Assembly: GCA_023665325.1 (NCBI GenBank)
Contig: JAMPED010000001.1
Span: forward strand, 42,595 to 106,594
Direction: 5' to 3'
DNA: 64,000 nt
Source: Acetobacter sp.
GTDB lineage: Bacteria; Pseudomonadota; Alphaproteobacteria; RF32; CAG-239
Positions 33,949-42,692 of the stretch are shown here, one piece after another. The position numbers were made by a program, and so were the translations under genes. The notes under the pieces are model-generated. The model was not told the DNA's origin. It searched no databases and saw only the letters and a list, made by a program, of their open reading frames with translations. Positions within the stretch are counted from its first letter, which is position 1. Every line of letters starts with the position of its first letter.

Positions 33949-34623
33949 TTAACTTTCCCTTGTTGCAACAACTTTTTGGTAGATGCTGCCGAAGTAGGTT
34001 TGTTTAGACCAACTGTAATTTTCTTTGAGAGGTGCCATTTCTTTGATGGCGGTTTTCCATAGAGCCTCGGCAAAAGGCTGATATAATCGGTTAAAGGCTC
34101 TGATGATATATTTGAGTGGATTATATGATGAGGGTTGATGATAATCAATAAAGATTGCCTTGCCACCTATTGGTAATGCGCGGAGAATGTTGTTGATGAT
34201 TTTTTGACGGGTTATGGGCGGAAGTTCGTGGAGCAACATATAGCAAATTATGGTGTCGTAGTCGCCTTTAAATGGTTTTGCCGCGTTTGCATAGACGTAA
34301 TTTATACGGAGTTGTTCGTGTTTGTTTTCACATTTTTCTATAATATTGGGGAGAATATCTAATAAGGTATATCTTCCTTTGTTATTGAGAGAAAAAGATG
34401 TTTGAGTAATTTGGTCGCCTAAAGTTACACCGATTTGCAATATTTTGGATTTAGCTGAAATTTCTTTGTTAAGCTCAGAAATTAAGATATTATGATAGCC
34501 TAAAGTTAGGATATTTTGTACCCATTTGCGGTTTAAAAAGTCATATAAACTTGTATTTAAATAAAGCCACGGATATATATCGCGAATATAAGCGGGAATC
34601 GATGGTTTAGTAGTTTTAGTCAT
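33949..34623 (-). CDS. rquA: class I SAM-dependent methyltransferase, RquA-like (rhodoquinone biosynthesis)
   Basis: A 224-residue methyltransferase-fold protein. KILQIGVTLGDQI stands in the SAM-binding loop; YDTIICYMLLHELPPITRQK, GGKAIFIDYHQPSSYNPLKY and the end YSWSKQTYFGSIYQKVVA match the RquA family as I remember it. RquA converts ubiquinone to rhodoquinone, the low-potential quinone used with fumarate reduction under anoxia. The loop differs from ordinary methyltransferases (no E/D-x-G-x-G-x-G), as expected for RquA. It is followed upstream in the transcript by a response regulator and rsmE. A generic methyltransferase is the alternative. Confidence 0.7.
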   Translation of the reverse strand: MTKTTKPSIPAYIRDIYPWLYLNTSLYDFLNRKWVQNILTLGYHNILISELNKEISAKSKILQIGVTLGDQITQTSFSLNNKGRYTLLDILPNIIEKCENKHEQLRINYVYANAAKPFKGDYDTIICYMLLHELPPITRQKIINNILRALPIGGKAIFIDYHQPSSYNPLKYIIRAFNRLYQPFAEALWKTAIKEMAPLKENYSWSKQTYFGSIYQKVVATRES

Positions 34624-34634
34624 TTGAGGTCTCT

Positions 34635-35342
34635 TTATTGGTTGAGGATGTTGTCTGAGATATAGCCGCGTTTTGCCGCTTCAATAACAGCTGAGGTGCG
34701 GTTTTTAACGTTTAAGACTTTTAAAATGACGGTGATATGGACTTTAACTGTTCCTTCGGTTAAATTTAATTTATATGCGATTTGTTTATTTGACAAGCCT
34801 TCAGCAATACATTTGACAATCTCTACTTGGCGTTCGGTTAAGCCTTTAGGGGGCATTTCAGAAGTATTTATAGTTAATTTTTCTAATGTTTTTAGTGGGG
34901 TGATATATTCTTTCTGTTTTTTTGTAGAAATAGGGGTGTTTTTAGTAGAATATAAAAGTTCGTGAGGGATATAAACGCCACCAGCAAGAACTAGATTGAT
35001 AGCACTGACGATTAAGCTATTGGAAGATGTTTTAGGAATATAGCCCGCAACGCCAATATCTAAGGTTTGTTGTAATATTTCTTTATCAAATACAGCGGAA
35101 ATGATAACAATTGGTGTTTCAGGTAATATTGAGTGGATGTTATTGATGGCGGTGAGCCAATTTGCTCCAGGCATAGCCAAATCTGTGATGATGAGATCAA
35201 AGTTGGTATTATTTTCAAATATTGAAAAAATATCGGTGTAGCTTTGAGCAGTGGTTAACTCAATATTTTGAAAATTTTCTTGTAAAATAAATTCTAAACC
35301 TTTTAAAAAAAGTTCGTGGTCGTCTGCAATAAGTATTTTCAT
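34635..35342 (-). CDS. NarL/FixJ-type response regulator
   Basis: An N-terminal receiver domain has the acidic pair D7/D8, phosphorylation site Asp54 (LIITDLAMPG) and Lys104 (YIPKTS); a linker of about 35 residues leads to a LuxR-type helix-turn-helix, GLTERQVEIVKCIAEGLSNK followed by LNLTEGTVKVHITVILKVL. The 235 residues are typical. No histidine kinase is in the window, so the input is unknown. It starts 1 nt after the rsmE stop and ends 12 nt before the rquA-like gene, suggesting one unit. Confidence 0.92.
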   Translation of the reverse strand: MKILIADDHELFLKGLEFILQENFQNIELTTAQSYTDIFSIFENNTNFDLIITDLAMPGANWLTAINNIHSILPETPIVIISAVFDKEILQQTLDIGVAGYIPKTSSNSLIVSAINLVLAGGVYIPHELLYSTKNTPISTKKQKEYITPLKTLEKLTINTSEMPPKGLTERQVEIVKCIAEGLSNKQIAYKLNLTEGTVKVHITVILKVLNVKNRTSAVIEAAKRGYISDNILNQ

Positions 35343-36074
35343 TTAATTTCTCCAATCTCCATTCATCATTTGCCAGCAAGATAAAGCTGCGGCAACAGCA
35401 GTTTCTGCACGGAGAATCCGCGGACCTAATGTTGCGCCTTTAGCAAAAGAGGAACGACGTAATAGATTTAATTCTTCAGGGGAAAAACCACCTTCAGGAC
35501 CAATGAGTATTGCGGCTTTTGGGGTGGTTGAAGCTGATAAGATTTCTGAAAAAGGTCTGCTTTGGAGTGTTTCATCCATAAAATATAATGGACGGGTGCT
35601 ATCCCAATCAGCAAGGATATCTTCTAGTTTTTGTGCAGGGATAATTTCTGGTAAATCGGTTCTGCGGCATTGTTCTGCGGCTTCTATACTTTGAGCGATG
35701 TAACGTTCAATTTTAATATTTCCTGTAATTGTGTAACGTGTTAGTGTTGGAATAATTTTGCGGCAGCCTAATTCTGTTGCTTTTTCAATAACAAAATCTG
35801 TTTTATCTTTTTTTAAAGGGGCAAATAAAAGCCAGATATCTGGACAATTGGCTAATTCTTTTATTTTAGTTATAGTTTTTAATGTGATATTTTTTTTGGT
35901 TATTTCTGATATTTCACATAAAAACTCACCATTTTTATTATCAAAGCAATTTAAGGTTTCACCAACTGTATATTTTACTACATTTTTAAGGTAATGTGTT
36001 TGTTCCTCATTTAAAATGATTGTTTTTCCAAGTATTAGCTCTTCTTTGGTGTATAAACGGAAGTTTTTTGCCAT
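35343..36074 (-). CDS. rsmE: 16S rRNA (uracil1498-N3)-methyltransferase
   Basis: RsmE methylates U1498 in 16S rRNA. The 243 residues show the SPOUT-type end AILIGPEGGFSPEELNLLRR and LGPRILRAETAVAAALSCWQ, and the middle IIPTLTRYTITGNIKIERY block that normally reads T-x-R-S. The N-terminal PUA-like part is present. It is the first gene of the rsmE-regulator-rquA unit and is divergent from cmk. Confidence 0.93.
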   Translation of the reverse strand: MAKNFRLYTKEELILGKTIILNEEQTHYLKNVVKYTVGETLNCFDNKNGEFLCEISEITKKNITLKTITKIKELANCPDIWLLFAPLKKDKTDFVIEKATELGCRKIIPTLTRYTITGNIKIERYIAQSIEAAEQCRRTDLPEIIPAQKLEDILADWDSTRPLYFMDETLQSRPFSEILSASTTPKAAILIGPEGGFSPEELNLLRRSSFAKGATLGPRILRAETAVAAALSCWQMMNGDWRN

Positions 36075-36170
36075 TCTCTTATTCTTTGCATAAAGTTATT
36101 TTCTGCTATGATATTAGCAAATATGTGTTAAAGAATAGATAAAATTTTTAATTTATGGACTGGAAATGAA

Positions 36171-36830
36171 ATGATTATTACAGTTGATGGACCGGCCGCG
36201 GCGGGTAAAGGCACACTATCACAAAGGTTAGCTGAAAAATATTGTTTGGCGTATTTTGATACGGGAATGGTGTATCGAGCTGTTGGGTTAATGTTGTTAT
36301 TAGAAAATAAAGATTTACAAGATGTTGCGGAAGCAGAAAGAGCTGCTTCATTATTGACATTTGCCAAGATGATTGAACTTTCGCATCATCAAGATTTTCG
36401 TTCAGCAAAAGGTGGACAGGCTGCATCTATTGTTTCCAGTTATTCGGGTGTACGGGCTTTGCTTTTGGATATGCAGAGAAATTTTGCTAGGAATCCAACG
36501 TATGCAGATGGAAAACCAGCAAAAGGCGTTATTTATGATGGAAGAGATACGGGGACGGTAGTTTGTCCTGAGGCAAATATTAAGTTTTTTATTACAGCAT
36601 CTCCTGAAGTGCGGGCAAGAAGAAGATATGAGGAGTTTTTGGCAAAGGGGATGAATGCGCAATATGAAGATGTATTAAGAGATGTAAAAGTCAGAGATGA
36701 ACGAGATGCTAGTCGGAAAGATGCTCCGATGAAACCAGCAGATGATGCTGTTATTTTAGATACGTCTGATTTGGGAATCGAAGATGTTTTTGCAAAAGCG
36801 GTTGCAATTATAGAAGAAAAGGTTAAATAA
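36171..36830 (+). CDS. cmk: cytidylate kinase
   Basis: Phosphorylates CMP and dCMP. The P-loop is DGPAAAGKGT (residues 5-14), followed by YFDTGMVYRAVG, GRDTGTVVCPEANIKFFITA and RRRYEEF, and DERDASRKDAPMKPADDAVI near the end. Full length at 219 residues. In many proteobacteria cmk precedes rpsA, which is not the case here. Confidence 0.95.
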   Translation: MIITVDGPAAAGKGTLSQRLAEKYCLAYFDTGMVYRAVGLMLLLENKDLQDVAEAERAASLLTFAKMIELSHHQDFRSAKGGQAASIVSSYSGVRALLLDMQRNFARNPTYADGKPAKGVIYDGRDTGTVVCPEANIKFFITASPEVRARRRYEEFLAKGMNAQYEDVLRDVKVRDERDASRKDAPMKPADDAVILDTSDLGIEDVFAKAVAIIEEKVK

Positions 36831-36861
36831 GTTAAACAACTGGTTATAAGGAGTTAAATTT

Positions 36862-38031
36862 ATGCAGGATAAAAAATTAACAGATAATATTTATTACGTT
36901 GGCGCAGATGATAAAACAATCGACTTATTTGAAGGGCAGTATGTTGTTCCCAATGGAATTTCTTATAATTCATACGTGATTATGGATGATAAAATTGCGG
37001 TAATGGATACTGTTGATAAGCGTGCAACTGACGAATGGTTTAAAAATCTTGAAGAAGTTTTGGCTGGTAAAGAGCCAGATTATTTGGTTGTTTTGCATAT
37101 GGAACCTGATCATGCGGCAAATATTGAGAAGTTTTTAGATAAATATAAGAATGCGAAAGTTGTGTCTAATCCGAAAACATTTAATATGATTCCGCAATTT
37201 TTTGAGCATTTAGATTTGGAAAATCGGAAAGTTGTGGTCAATGAAGGGGATGAGCTTTCTTTGGGTGAGCATTCGCTTACCTTTATTATGGCACCGATGG
37301 TGCATTGGCCAGAAGTTATGGTTGCATATGAGAAAAAAGATAAAATTTTGTTTTCTGCTGATGGATTTGGTAAATTTGGCGCATTAGATACTGATGAGCC
37401 TTGGGATTGTGAGGCTCGTCGCTATTATATAAATATTGTTGGTAAATATGGTGCGCAAGTGCAGGCATTACTTAAAAAAGCGGCGATGTTGGATATTCAG
37501 AAAATTTATCCGTTGCACGGTCCGATGTTGACAGAGAATCTGGGACATTATATCGGTAAATATGATATTTGGAGTAGTTATCGTGCTGAAAATGAAGGTA
37601 TTTTTATTGCGTATGCTTCAGTTTACGGACATACTAAGGCAGTGGCTGAGAAGTTAAAAGAAGTATTAGAAGCTAAAGGGGCTCCTAAAGTTTCTATTGC
37701 GGATTTGGCGCGTGATGATATGGCCGAAGCGGTGGAAGATGCATTTCGTTATGATAGATTAGTTTTAGCATCCATTACATATGATGCGGGGATTTTTCCG
37801 GTGATGGAAAGTTTTATTACACATTTGAAGAGCAAAAACTATCAGAACCGTAAAGTTGGGTTTATTGAAAATGGTTCTTGGGCACCGATTGCTGCTAAAA
37901 AGATGAAAGCTGAGCTTGAAGGATTAAAGAATATTACCTTTATGAATAACACCGTTTCAATTAAATCTGCGATGAAAGAGGCGGATATTAAGCAGATTGA
38001 GGCATTAGCCGATGAGCTGTTAGCCGCTTAA
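36862..38031 (+). CDS. flavodiiron protein (FprA-type A-type flavoprotein)
   Basis: A metallo-beta-lactamase-like di-iron domain (residues about 1-250) with ligand motif H-M-E-P-D-H and later MVHWPEVM, DGFGKFG and LHGPML, joined to a flavodoxin domain from about residue 252 (FIAYASVYGHTKAVAEKLKE). Such proteins reduce O2 and/or NO to protect anaerobes. The C-terminal rubredoxin module of E. coli NorV is absent; 389 residues is the common two-domain form. AAGGAG precedes the ATG. A terminator follows. Confidence 0.93.
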   Translation: MQDKKLTDNIYYVGADDKTIDLFEGQYVVPNGISYNSYVIMDDKIAVMDTVDKRATDEWFKNLEEVLAGKEPDYLVVLHMEPDHAANIEKFLDKYKNAKVVSNPKTFNMIPQFFEHLDLENRKVVVNEGDELSLGEHSLTFIMAPMVHWPEVMVAYEKKDKILFSADGFGKFGALDTDEPWDCEARRYYINIVGKYGAQVQALLKKAAMLDIQKIYPLHGPMLTENLGHYIGKYDIWSSYRAENEGIFIAYASVYGHTKAVAEKLKEVLEAKGAPKVSIADLARDDMAEAVEDAFRYDRLVLASITYDAGIFPVMESFITHLKSKNYQNRKVGFIENGSWAPIAAKKMKAELEGLKNITFMNNTVSIKSAMKEADIKQIEALADELLAA

Positions 38032-38046
38032 TTTTGTTGTAGTGTT

Positions 38047-38083
38047 AAAAAAGCCTTATTGAGGAATCAATGAGGCTTTTTTT
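38047..38083 (+). terminator. fprA terminator
   Basis: AAAAAAGCC pairs with GGCTTTTTT and the inner TTGA with TCAA; T7 ends the hairpin. Confidence 0.8.
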
Positions 38084-38094
38084 GGGGATTTTTG

Positions 38095-38520
38095 ATGATT
38101 AGAAAATTTGAAAAAGAAGATATTACAGCTGTTATGGATATTTGGTTGGCAGGAAATATACAGGCTCATAATTTTATTGATAAACTTTATTGGAAACAAA
38201 ATTATGAGATTGTTTCTCAGATGATGTTTTTAGCGGATGTTTATGTGTATGAAAAAAATGATCGGATAATTGGTTTTGTGGGACTTCAAGGAAATTATCT
38301 TGCAGGTATTTTTATTTGTTATGAGGTCCAATCTCAGGGAATCGGTAGACAGTTAATAGATTTTTTGAAGCAAAAATATGATAGTTTGATTTTGGATGTG
38401 TATAAAAAAAACAATCGTGCAGTGAAATTTTATCAAGATAGTGGTTTTGCGGTCCAAAGCGAAAAGATTGATAAAAATACAGGAGAAATTGAACTTTCTA
38501 TGATATGGCGTTGTATTTAA
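38095..38520 (+). CDS. GNAT-family N-acetyltransferase (YjaB/YiaC-like)
   Basis: The 141 residues begin MIRKFEKEDITAVMDIWLAG with NIQAHNFIDKLYW, then VQSQGIGRQLIDFLKQKYDS as acetyl-CoA loop and LDVYKKNNRAVKFYQDSGF. This matches small GNAT proteins of the YjaB/YiaC kind; the acceptor is not known. ATG at 38095 has GGGGA upstream. It follows the fprA terminator, so it has its own promoter or depends on read-through. Confidence 0.85.
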   Translation: MIRKFEKEDITAVMDIWLAGNIQAHNFIDKLYWKQNYEIVSQMMFLADVYVYEKNDRIIGFVGLQGNYLAGIFICYEVQSQGIGRQLIDFLKQKYDSLILDVYKKNNRAVKFYQDSGFAVQSEKIDKNTGEIELSMIWRCI

Positions 38521-38582
38521 AGGTATTGCAGAAATAAAAAATATTGTTATAGTGGTGGCAAAATTTAATTATTTTTTATATT

Positions 38583-39179
38583 ATGAAGATAGATTTTTAT
38601 ATTTGTCGTCACGGACAAACAGCTATGAATGTACAAGGTGTTTGGGCTGGTAGTGGTTCGGATGTTGTTTTGACAGACATCGGGTTACAACAAGCAGAGG
38701 AATTGGCTCGAAAATTTCGTTCAATGAATTTTACTCTTTATTCTTCACCGCTTCTTCGTGCTGTTCAGACAGCTAAAGCTATTGCCAGGGGACGTCTTGA
38801 TTTTGTTGTTATGCAAGATTTACGTGAATGTGATTTTGGCGATGAGGAAGGAGTTTCTTTAGAAGAAACTAAAAAACGTTATGGCTCAGAGATTATAGAT
38901 TCTCTCTTATGGCCTACAGATGAAACTGCTGATTTGCGTTTTCCGAATGGAGAAAGTAAACGAGAAGTTTTTGAGCGCGTAGATGGTTGTTTGGGGCGAA
39001 TTGTTGCAAAGCATTCATTTAGTTGGTCTAAAAGTACTGTTTGTGTGGTTTGCCACGCAGGCGTTTTGAGTGCTCTTCAGTTTGGTTACAAACTTACAGA
39101 TGTTTCATTTGATAACTGTGCTGTTCTTCATTTGCAGTATGACACTGAATTACATCGGTTTGTGCAGGTTTTTGATTAA
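38583..39179 (+). CDS. histidine phosphatase family protein (phosphoglycerate mutase-like)
   Basis: The phosphoacceptor motif is ICRHGQTAMNVQGVWAG near residue 8 (R-H-G), followed by LYSSPLLRAVQTAKAIA, DLRECDFGDEEG and the second histidine in VVCHAGVLSAL. The 198 residues fit broad-specificity phosphatases such as CobC/GpmB-like proteins. Substrate cannot be deduced. Confidence 0.87.
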   Translation: MKIDFYICRHGQTAMNVQGVWAGSGSDVVLTDIGLQQAEELARKFRSMNFTLYSSPLLRAVQTAKAIARGRLDFVVMQDLRECDFGDEEGVSLEETKKRYGSEIIDSLLWPTDETADLRFPNGESKREVFERVDGCLGRIVAKHSFSWSKSTVCVVCHAGVLSALQFGYKLTDVSFDNCAVLHLQYDTELHRFVQVFD

Positions 39180-39181
39180 AG

Positions 39182-39211
39182 AAAAGCCGTCCTTTTATAA
39201 GGGCGGCTTTT
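39182..39211 (+). terminator. phosphatase gene terminator
   Basis: AAAAGCCGTCCTT pairs with AAGGGCGGCTTTT over a TTAT loop. Confidence 0.85.
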
Positions 39212-39300
39212 CTTATATCTCTTTTATTTATAGCCTCTATGAAAATGTGAGAAAATGATTATTTAGATGGGGTAAATTTTGATAATAGAGGAGAAATGAT

Positions 39301-39804
39301 ATGGCGAATAAAATTGATAAATTAAATGTTTTTTTAGCAAATTTGGCAGTTATGAATATTAAAGTTCACAATTTGCATTGGAATGTAGTGGGACCAAACT
39401 TTCCGGTTATTCATAAAATGACAGAAGAAATTTATAAGATGTTTCAATGTCAGTTTGATGAACTTGCTGAAGTGATGAAAACACAAAATAGAATGCCGAT
39501 GGGAACAATGGCGCAGTTTTTAGAAAATACAACAGTAGAAGAAGTTGAACCTCGTGATTATACTGGTTATGAAGTTATTGACGAGTTAGCATCTGATTGT
39601 GAAAATATTATGGCAATGGCGAAAGATATTCGTGATGAGGCAGATAAAAAGGATGATTTTCAGATTGCTAATTTATTTGAAGATTATTTAGCACTTTATG
39701 CTAAACAGGCGTGGATTATTCGAGCTATGCAGGAAGAAGATGCTATTGAAATTGAAGAACTTGAAGGTGATGACGACGATGATGATAGCGAGGACGAAGA
39801 ATAA
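39301..39804 (+). CDS. dps: Dps-like ferritin-family protein
   Basis: Dps proteins bind iron and DNA and detoxify peroxide. VHNLHWNVVGPNFPVIHKMT and then FDELAEVMKTQNRMPMGTMA carry the ferroxidase His/Asp/Glu set shared between subunits. The family body ends near residue 150; an unusual very acidic tail, E-L-E-G-D-D-D-D-D-D-S-E-D-E-E, follows, which would disfavour DNA binding. GAGGAGAAATGAT precedes the ATG. A terminator lies 20 nt downstream. Confidence 0.9.
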   Translation: MANKIDKLNVFLANLAVMNIKVHNLHWNVVGPNFPVIHKMTEEIYKMFQCQFDELAEVMKTQNRMPMGTMAQFLENTTVEEVEPRDYTGYEVIDELASDCENIMAMAKDIRDEADKKDDFQIANLFEDYLALYAKQAWIIRAMQEEDAIEIEELEGDDDDDDSEDEE

Positions 39805-39824
39805 TTTGTGATTGGATATAAAGC

Positions 39825-39853
39825 AAAACGCCCTCAAAATTGGGGGCGTTTTT
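39825..39853 (+). terminator. dps terminator
   Basis: AAAACGCCC pairs with GGGCGTTTT with a TCAAAATTGG inner part, then T-run. Confidence 0.85.
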
Positions 39854-39866
39854 ATGATTATGAATT

Positions 39867-40110
39867 TTATTTAAGTGTTACAGATTTTTCAGCTTCTGCG
39901 ATAATCTCTTTCAAATCTATGCCAATACAAGAAGAAACCATCATTAGGCTACGTAATGTGGGGCTGTTTTGTTTATTTACCATTAGAGTAATTGCGGTTT
40001 GGCTAATTCCTGTTTCTTTAGATATTTGCAATTTAGTAATATTGCGTTCAATTCGTTTTTTTCAAGAATTTCAACTACTCTTTGGGATATTTTTTCTGCA
40101 TCTTCTCTAT
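39867..40110 (-). pseudogene. frameshifted XRE/Cro-type regulator remnant
   Basis: On the minus strand the frame ending at the TAA at 39867 reads ITKLQISKETGISQTAITLM, then NKQNSPTLRSLMM and IDLKEIIAEAEKSVTLK, a clear helix-turn-helix of the XRE kind. Upstream the matching part (RVVEILEK) is in another frame, and the shift falls at the run of seven T at 40056-40062. No start codon serves the helix-turn-helix frame. It is either a decayed gene or a homopolymer error. The remnant abuts the broken YrbL-like gene. Confidence 0.6.
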
Positions 40111-40650
40111 TTTATTGGTAGAGGAGCAAAGAGGATATGTTTTGAACATCCGGTATATTCAAATAAATGTGTTAAAATTTCTATTCATCCTAAGGATAAT
40201 GAGTTATTGTTTAGAGAATTAAACACATATTTATTTGTGAAACCTATTTTGGGGGAACATATTGTTGTATATGAGGAGAGACTGGTTGAAACTAATTTGG
40301 GTAAAGGACTGGTTTGTGAATTGTTACGTGATGGTAATGGTTTGTATTCTAAATCACTGCTCTATTATGTGCAAACAAAGGGTGTTGATTCGGAAATATT
40401 AAGTCAAATACGATATTTTGCGGGTTGTTTGGTGTAATATGATATTTTCTTTTATGATTTTAATTTGCAGAATTTTATTGTTCAAGTTAAAGATGGGCAG
40501 AAACGAGTGTATTACATTGATCTTAAAAGTTTTGAAAAATATAAGCCTTGGACTTTTTTAGGGTTAGAAAGAGTAGTTACTCCATTTGCTAGATATTGTA
40601 TGCGACGGCGGTTAGATTGTTTATTTGATAAGTTGAAAATTGTGAAATAA
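40111..40650 (+). pseudogene. YrbL-like (PhoP regulatory network) protein, broken
   Basis: From 40117 the plus frame reads GRGAKRICFEHPVYSNKCVK, the start of a YrbL-type kinase-like protein (E. coli: G-x-G-x-x-R-x-C-Y-x-H-P). It continues to a TAA at 40435-40437 and then goes on in the same frame with YDIFFYDFNLQNFIVQVKDG and YYIDLKSFEKYKPWTFLGLE to 40650. So one in-frame stop splits the domain, and no convincing start codon precedes it. Stop-codon read-through is not suggested by context. It lies beside the XRE remnant, and both look like decay of one small locus. Confidence 0.65.
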
Positions 40651-40652
40651 AA

Positions 40653-40673
40653 AAGCGCCTTTTTGAGGCGCTT
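40653..40673. terminator. terminator between YrbL remnant and SDR gene
   Basis: AAGCGCC pairs with GGCGCTT across seven bases; on the minus strand it ends in T6, serving the SDR gene. Confidence 0.8.
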
Positions 40674-40678
40674 GTAAG

Positions 40679-41563
40679 TTAGGCAGTGAGCATTCCACCA
40701 GTTATGCTATAGATGGAGCCTGTGACATAGCTTGAAGCTTCAGATGCAAGATATACATATACTTCAGCGAGTTCAGCAGGTTGTCCTGCTCGTTTGAGTA
40801 AGGTATCTTGTCCAAATTCGGGTAAGCTTTCTTTGAGTTGTCCGCCACAAATTTGTAAAGGAGTCCAAATTGGTCCAGGGGCAACAGCATTTACACGAAT
40901 ACCTTTGGGGGCAAGTTGTTTGGCTGCGGCTTGTGTAAAGGCGCGAATCGCAGCTTTTGTGCCAGCGTAGTCGAGTAAATCCTCAGATGGTTGGTAAGCC
41001 TGAATAGATGTGGTGTTGATGATGGTTGAGCCGGGGTGCATATGTGGAACAGCTTCTCGCACGAGCCACATCATTCCAAAAACGTTAACGGCGTAAGTAT
41101 GAATAATTTGTTCGGTTGGTAATGTTGTGATATCTTTATTGGCGGTTTGAACGCCAGCATTGGGGCATAGAATATCTAATCCTCCAAGTTCATCAATCGT
41201 TGTTTTAATTAGTTCTTTGCAAAATGATTCGTCGCTAATATCTCCAGGGATAAGAATAGCTTTACCATTATCTTGTTCAATAATGTGTTTAACATTTTGT
41301 GCGTCTTCTTCTTCAAAAGGTAGGTAATTAATGACAACGTCAGCTCCTTCTCGGGCAAAGGCTATTGCTGCAGCACGTCCAATTCCCGAATCGCCACCGG
41401 TGATTAGTGCTTTTCGTCCTTTTAGTTTTCCGCTACCTTGGTATGTCTTTTCGCCACAGTCTGGAATTGGGTGCATTTTAGCTTGTACCCCAGGGGCTTT
41501 TTGCGGTTGCCATTCAAAACCACCTTCATAATATTTTTTTAATGGATTTATTAAATGTGACAT
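40679..41563 (-). CDS. short-chain dehydrogenase/reductase, YghA-like
   Basis: The 294 residues carry the NAD(P)-binding [11 protein letters not shown] motif, N-A-G in LCPNAGVQ, and the catalytic S-x(n)-Y-x-x-x-K as [20 protein letters not shown]. An N-terminal segment before the fold ([20 protein letters not shown]) is typical of YghA/general-stress SDRs. I start at the ATG at 41563, preceded by AGGAGG; a longer frame would run into the tRNA-Arg gene. The substrate is unknown. Confidence 0.88.
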   Translation of the reverse strand: MSHLINPLKKYYEGGFEWQPQKAPGVQAKMHPIPDCGEKTYQGSGKLKGRKALITGGDSGIGRAAAIAFAREGADVVINYLPFEEEDAQNVKHIIEQDNGKAILIPGDISDESFCKELIKTTIDELGGLDILCPNAGVQTANKDITTLPTEQIIHTYAVNVFGMMWLVREAVPHMHPGSTIINTTSIQAYQPSEDLLDYAGTKAAIRAFTQAAAKQLAPKGIRVNAVAPGPIWTPLQICGGQLKESLPEFGQDTLLKRAGQPAELAEVYVYLASEASSYVTGSIYSITGGMLTA

Positions 41564-41653
41564 AAATTTTCCTCCTGTAAATGTTACGCACATAATATAA
41601 GCTCTGTTTAGAACAGATACAGTAGGTTTAAGTCTATTTATTAGGGGGAGAAA

Positions 41654-41730
41654 TGGTGCACCCGGCGAGGTTCGAACTCGCAACCTTTGGCGTCGGAGGC
41701 CAACACTCTATCCAATTGAGCTACGGGTAC
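41654..41730 (-). tRNA. tRNA-Arg (anticodon CCG)
   Basis: A 77-nt cloverleaf: GTACCCG pairs with CGGGTGC, the anticodon loop CTCCGAC sits on the TTGGC/GCCAA stem, the T-loop reads TTCGAAC and CCA is encoded. Confidence 0.96.
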
Positions 41731-41818
41731 ACGCAGCAAATATCATTTGCGAAATAGGTTTATACAACGCTTTTTTTGAAAAATCTAGTTTTTTTTAAAG
41801 TTTGTACGAAGATTTTGC

Positions 41819-41847
41819 TTGACTTATTGGGATTATGTTTGTATGTA
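41819..41847 (+). promoter_or_regulatory. rpmB promoter
   Basis: TTGACT (41819-41824) and TATGTA (41842-41847) with a 17-bp spacer lie 33 bp before the rpmB start. Confidence 0.55.
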
Positions 41848-41879
41848 TAGGCAAAAGTTTTTGAGTAAAGGATAAAAAA

Positions 41880-42164
41880 ATGGCTAAGAAATGTGAAATT
41901 TCCGGCACAGGCGTTATGAGCGGTAATAATGTAAGCCACGCGAACAATAGAACCCGTCGTCGCTTTTTGCCAAATTTGCAAATTGTTTCGTTGTTGAGCG
42001 AAGCTTTGGGTAAAGTTTATAAATTGCGTATCTGTACAAGCACTTTGCGTACTATTGAACACAAAGGTGGTTTGGATGCATTTTTGATGTCTACTCCAGA
42101 TAGCAAATTGACAGCAGAAGCAAGAAAAATTAAAAAAGTTGTTGCAGAGAAAGTTTCTGCATAA
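41880..42164 (+). CDS. rpmB: 50S ribosomal protein L28
   Basis: The 94 residues begin MAKKCEISGTGVMSGNNVSH, followed by NNRTRRRFLPNLQIVSL, the L28 signature, and end in a Lys-rich helix. The short Cys-containing start lacks a full zinc-binding four-Cys set. AAAGGA precedes the ATG and a terminator follows. Confidence 0.96.
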   Translation: MAKKCEISGTGVMSGNNVSHANNRTRRRFLPNLQIVSLLSEALGKVYKLRICTSTLRTIEHKGGLDAFLMSTPDSKLTAEARKIKKVVAEKVSA

Positions 42165-42187
42165 GTTGAGTTTCATTTCAACTTCGG

Positions 42188-42209
42188 ACCGCTTCGGCGG
42201 TCTTTTTTA
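42188..42209 (+). terminator. rpmB terminator
   Basis: GACCGC-TTCG-GCGGTC with a stable UUCG tetraloop, followed by T6. Confidence 0.93.
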
Positions 42210-42217
42210 TAAAACAA

Positions 42218-42246
42218 AAGCGTTATTCATATTGAATAACGCTTTA
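42218..42246. terminator. terminator of the 42255-42692 gene
   Basis: A perfect 13-bp inverted repeat (AAAGCGTTATTCA with TGAATAACGCTTT, loop TAT) ends nine bases before the stop of the minus-strand gene; the minus strand continues into an A/T-rich tract. Confidence 0.75.
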
Positions 42247-42254
42247 ATAGTTAG

Positions 42255-42692
42255 TTACTGTTGTGGGTAATATACCTCAACATTCCATTGGTGGATTTTC
42301 TCAAGCTTTTTGCATTTTTTTCCTAGAAAGAGAAAAAATGCTGCCGCGCATCCACAAAGAGCGGTAAAGAAAATGGTGATTGCCATTGCTGTTTTTTCAT
42401 CTTGCTGAGAGAGTGTATGTATAAAAATAAATGCGAAGATGAAATAACAAACAACCACAATCCAAAAATTGCTCATTGAGCGGAAAATGGCGTTTTGTTC
42501 CCATATAAAAGCCTTTCCTATTTCTTCTGTTGGGGCAAAGACAACAGCAGTGGTCTTTCTGAAAGGGGTGGGTTTGTGCCAGATTTGAATGAATTTTATA
42601 CCGCAATTTCTTGGAGATTTTTTGTATTTTTGCTCAAACCAAGCTCTAGCTTCGGTTAAGAGCTGTTTTTCGTTAATTTGTTTTTTACTCAT
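42255..42692 (-). CDS. hypothetical membrane protein (two helices)
   Basis: A 145-residue protein with a soluble N-terminal part and two hydrophobic segments at about residues 75-93 and 103-123, ending KIHQWNVEVYYPQQ. I do not recognise it. The layout resembles the neighbouring unknown two-helix protein at 42927-43370 but the sequences are not obviously similar. It is flanked by a strong terminator. Confidence 0.55.
   Translation of the reverse strand: MSKKQINEKQLLTEARAWFEQKYKKSPRNCGIKFIQIWHKPTPFRKTTAVVFAPTEEIGKAFIWEQNAIFRSMSNFWIVVVCYFIFAFIFIHTLSQQDEKTAMAITIFFTALCGCAAAFFLFLGKKCKKLEKIHQWNVEVYYPQQ

Noticed and set aside
39808..40110. Plus-strand coding extension at the front of the YrbL-like frame
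   Set aside because: The first ~100 codons are antisense to a clear helix-turn-helix remnant and have no ribosome-binding site; homology begins only at about 40117.
41564..41683. Longer N-terminus for the SDR protein
   Set aside because: The extension runs over the tRNA-Arg gene, while the ATG at 41563 has a perfect AGGAGG and starts where the family starts.
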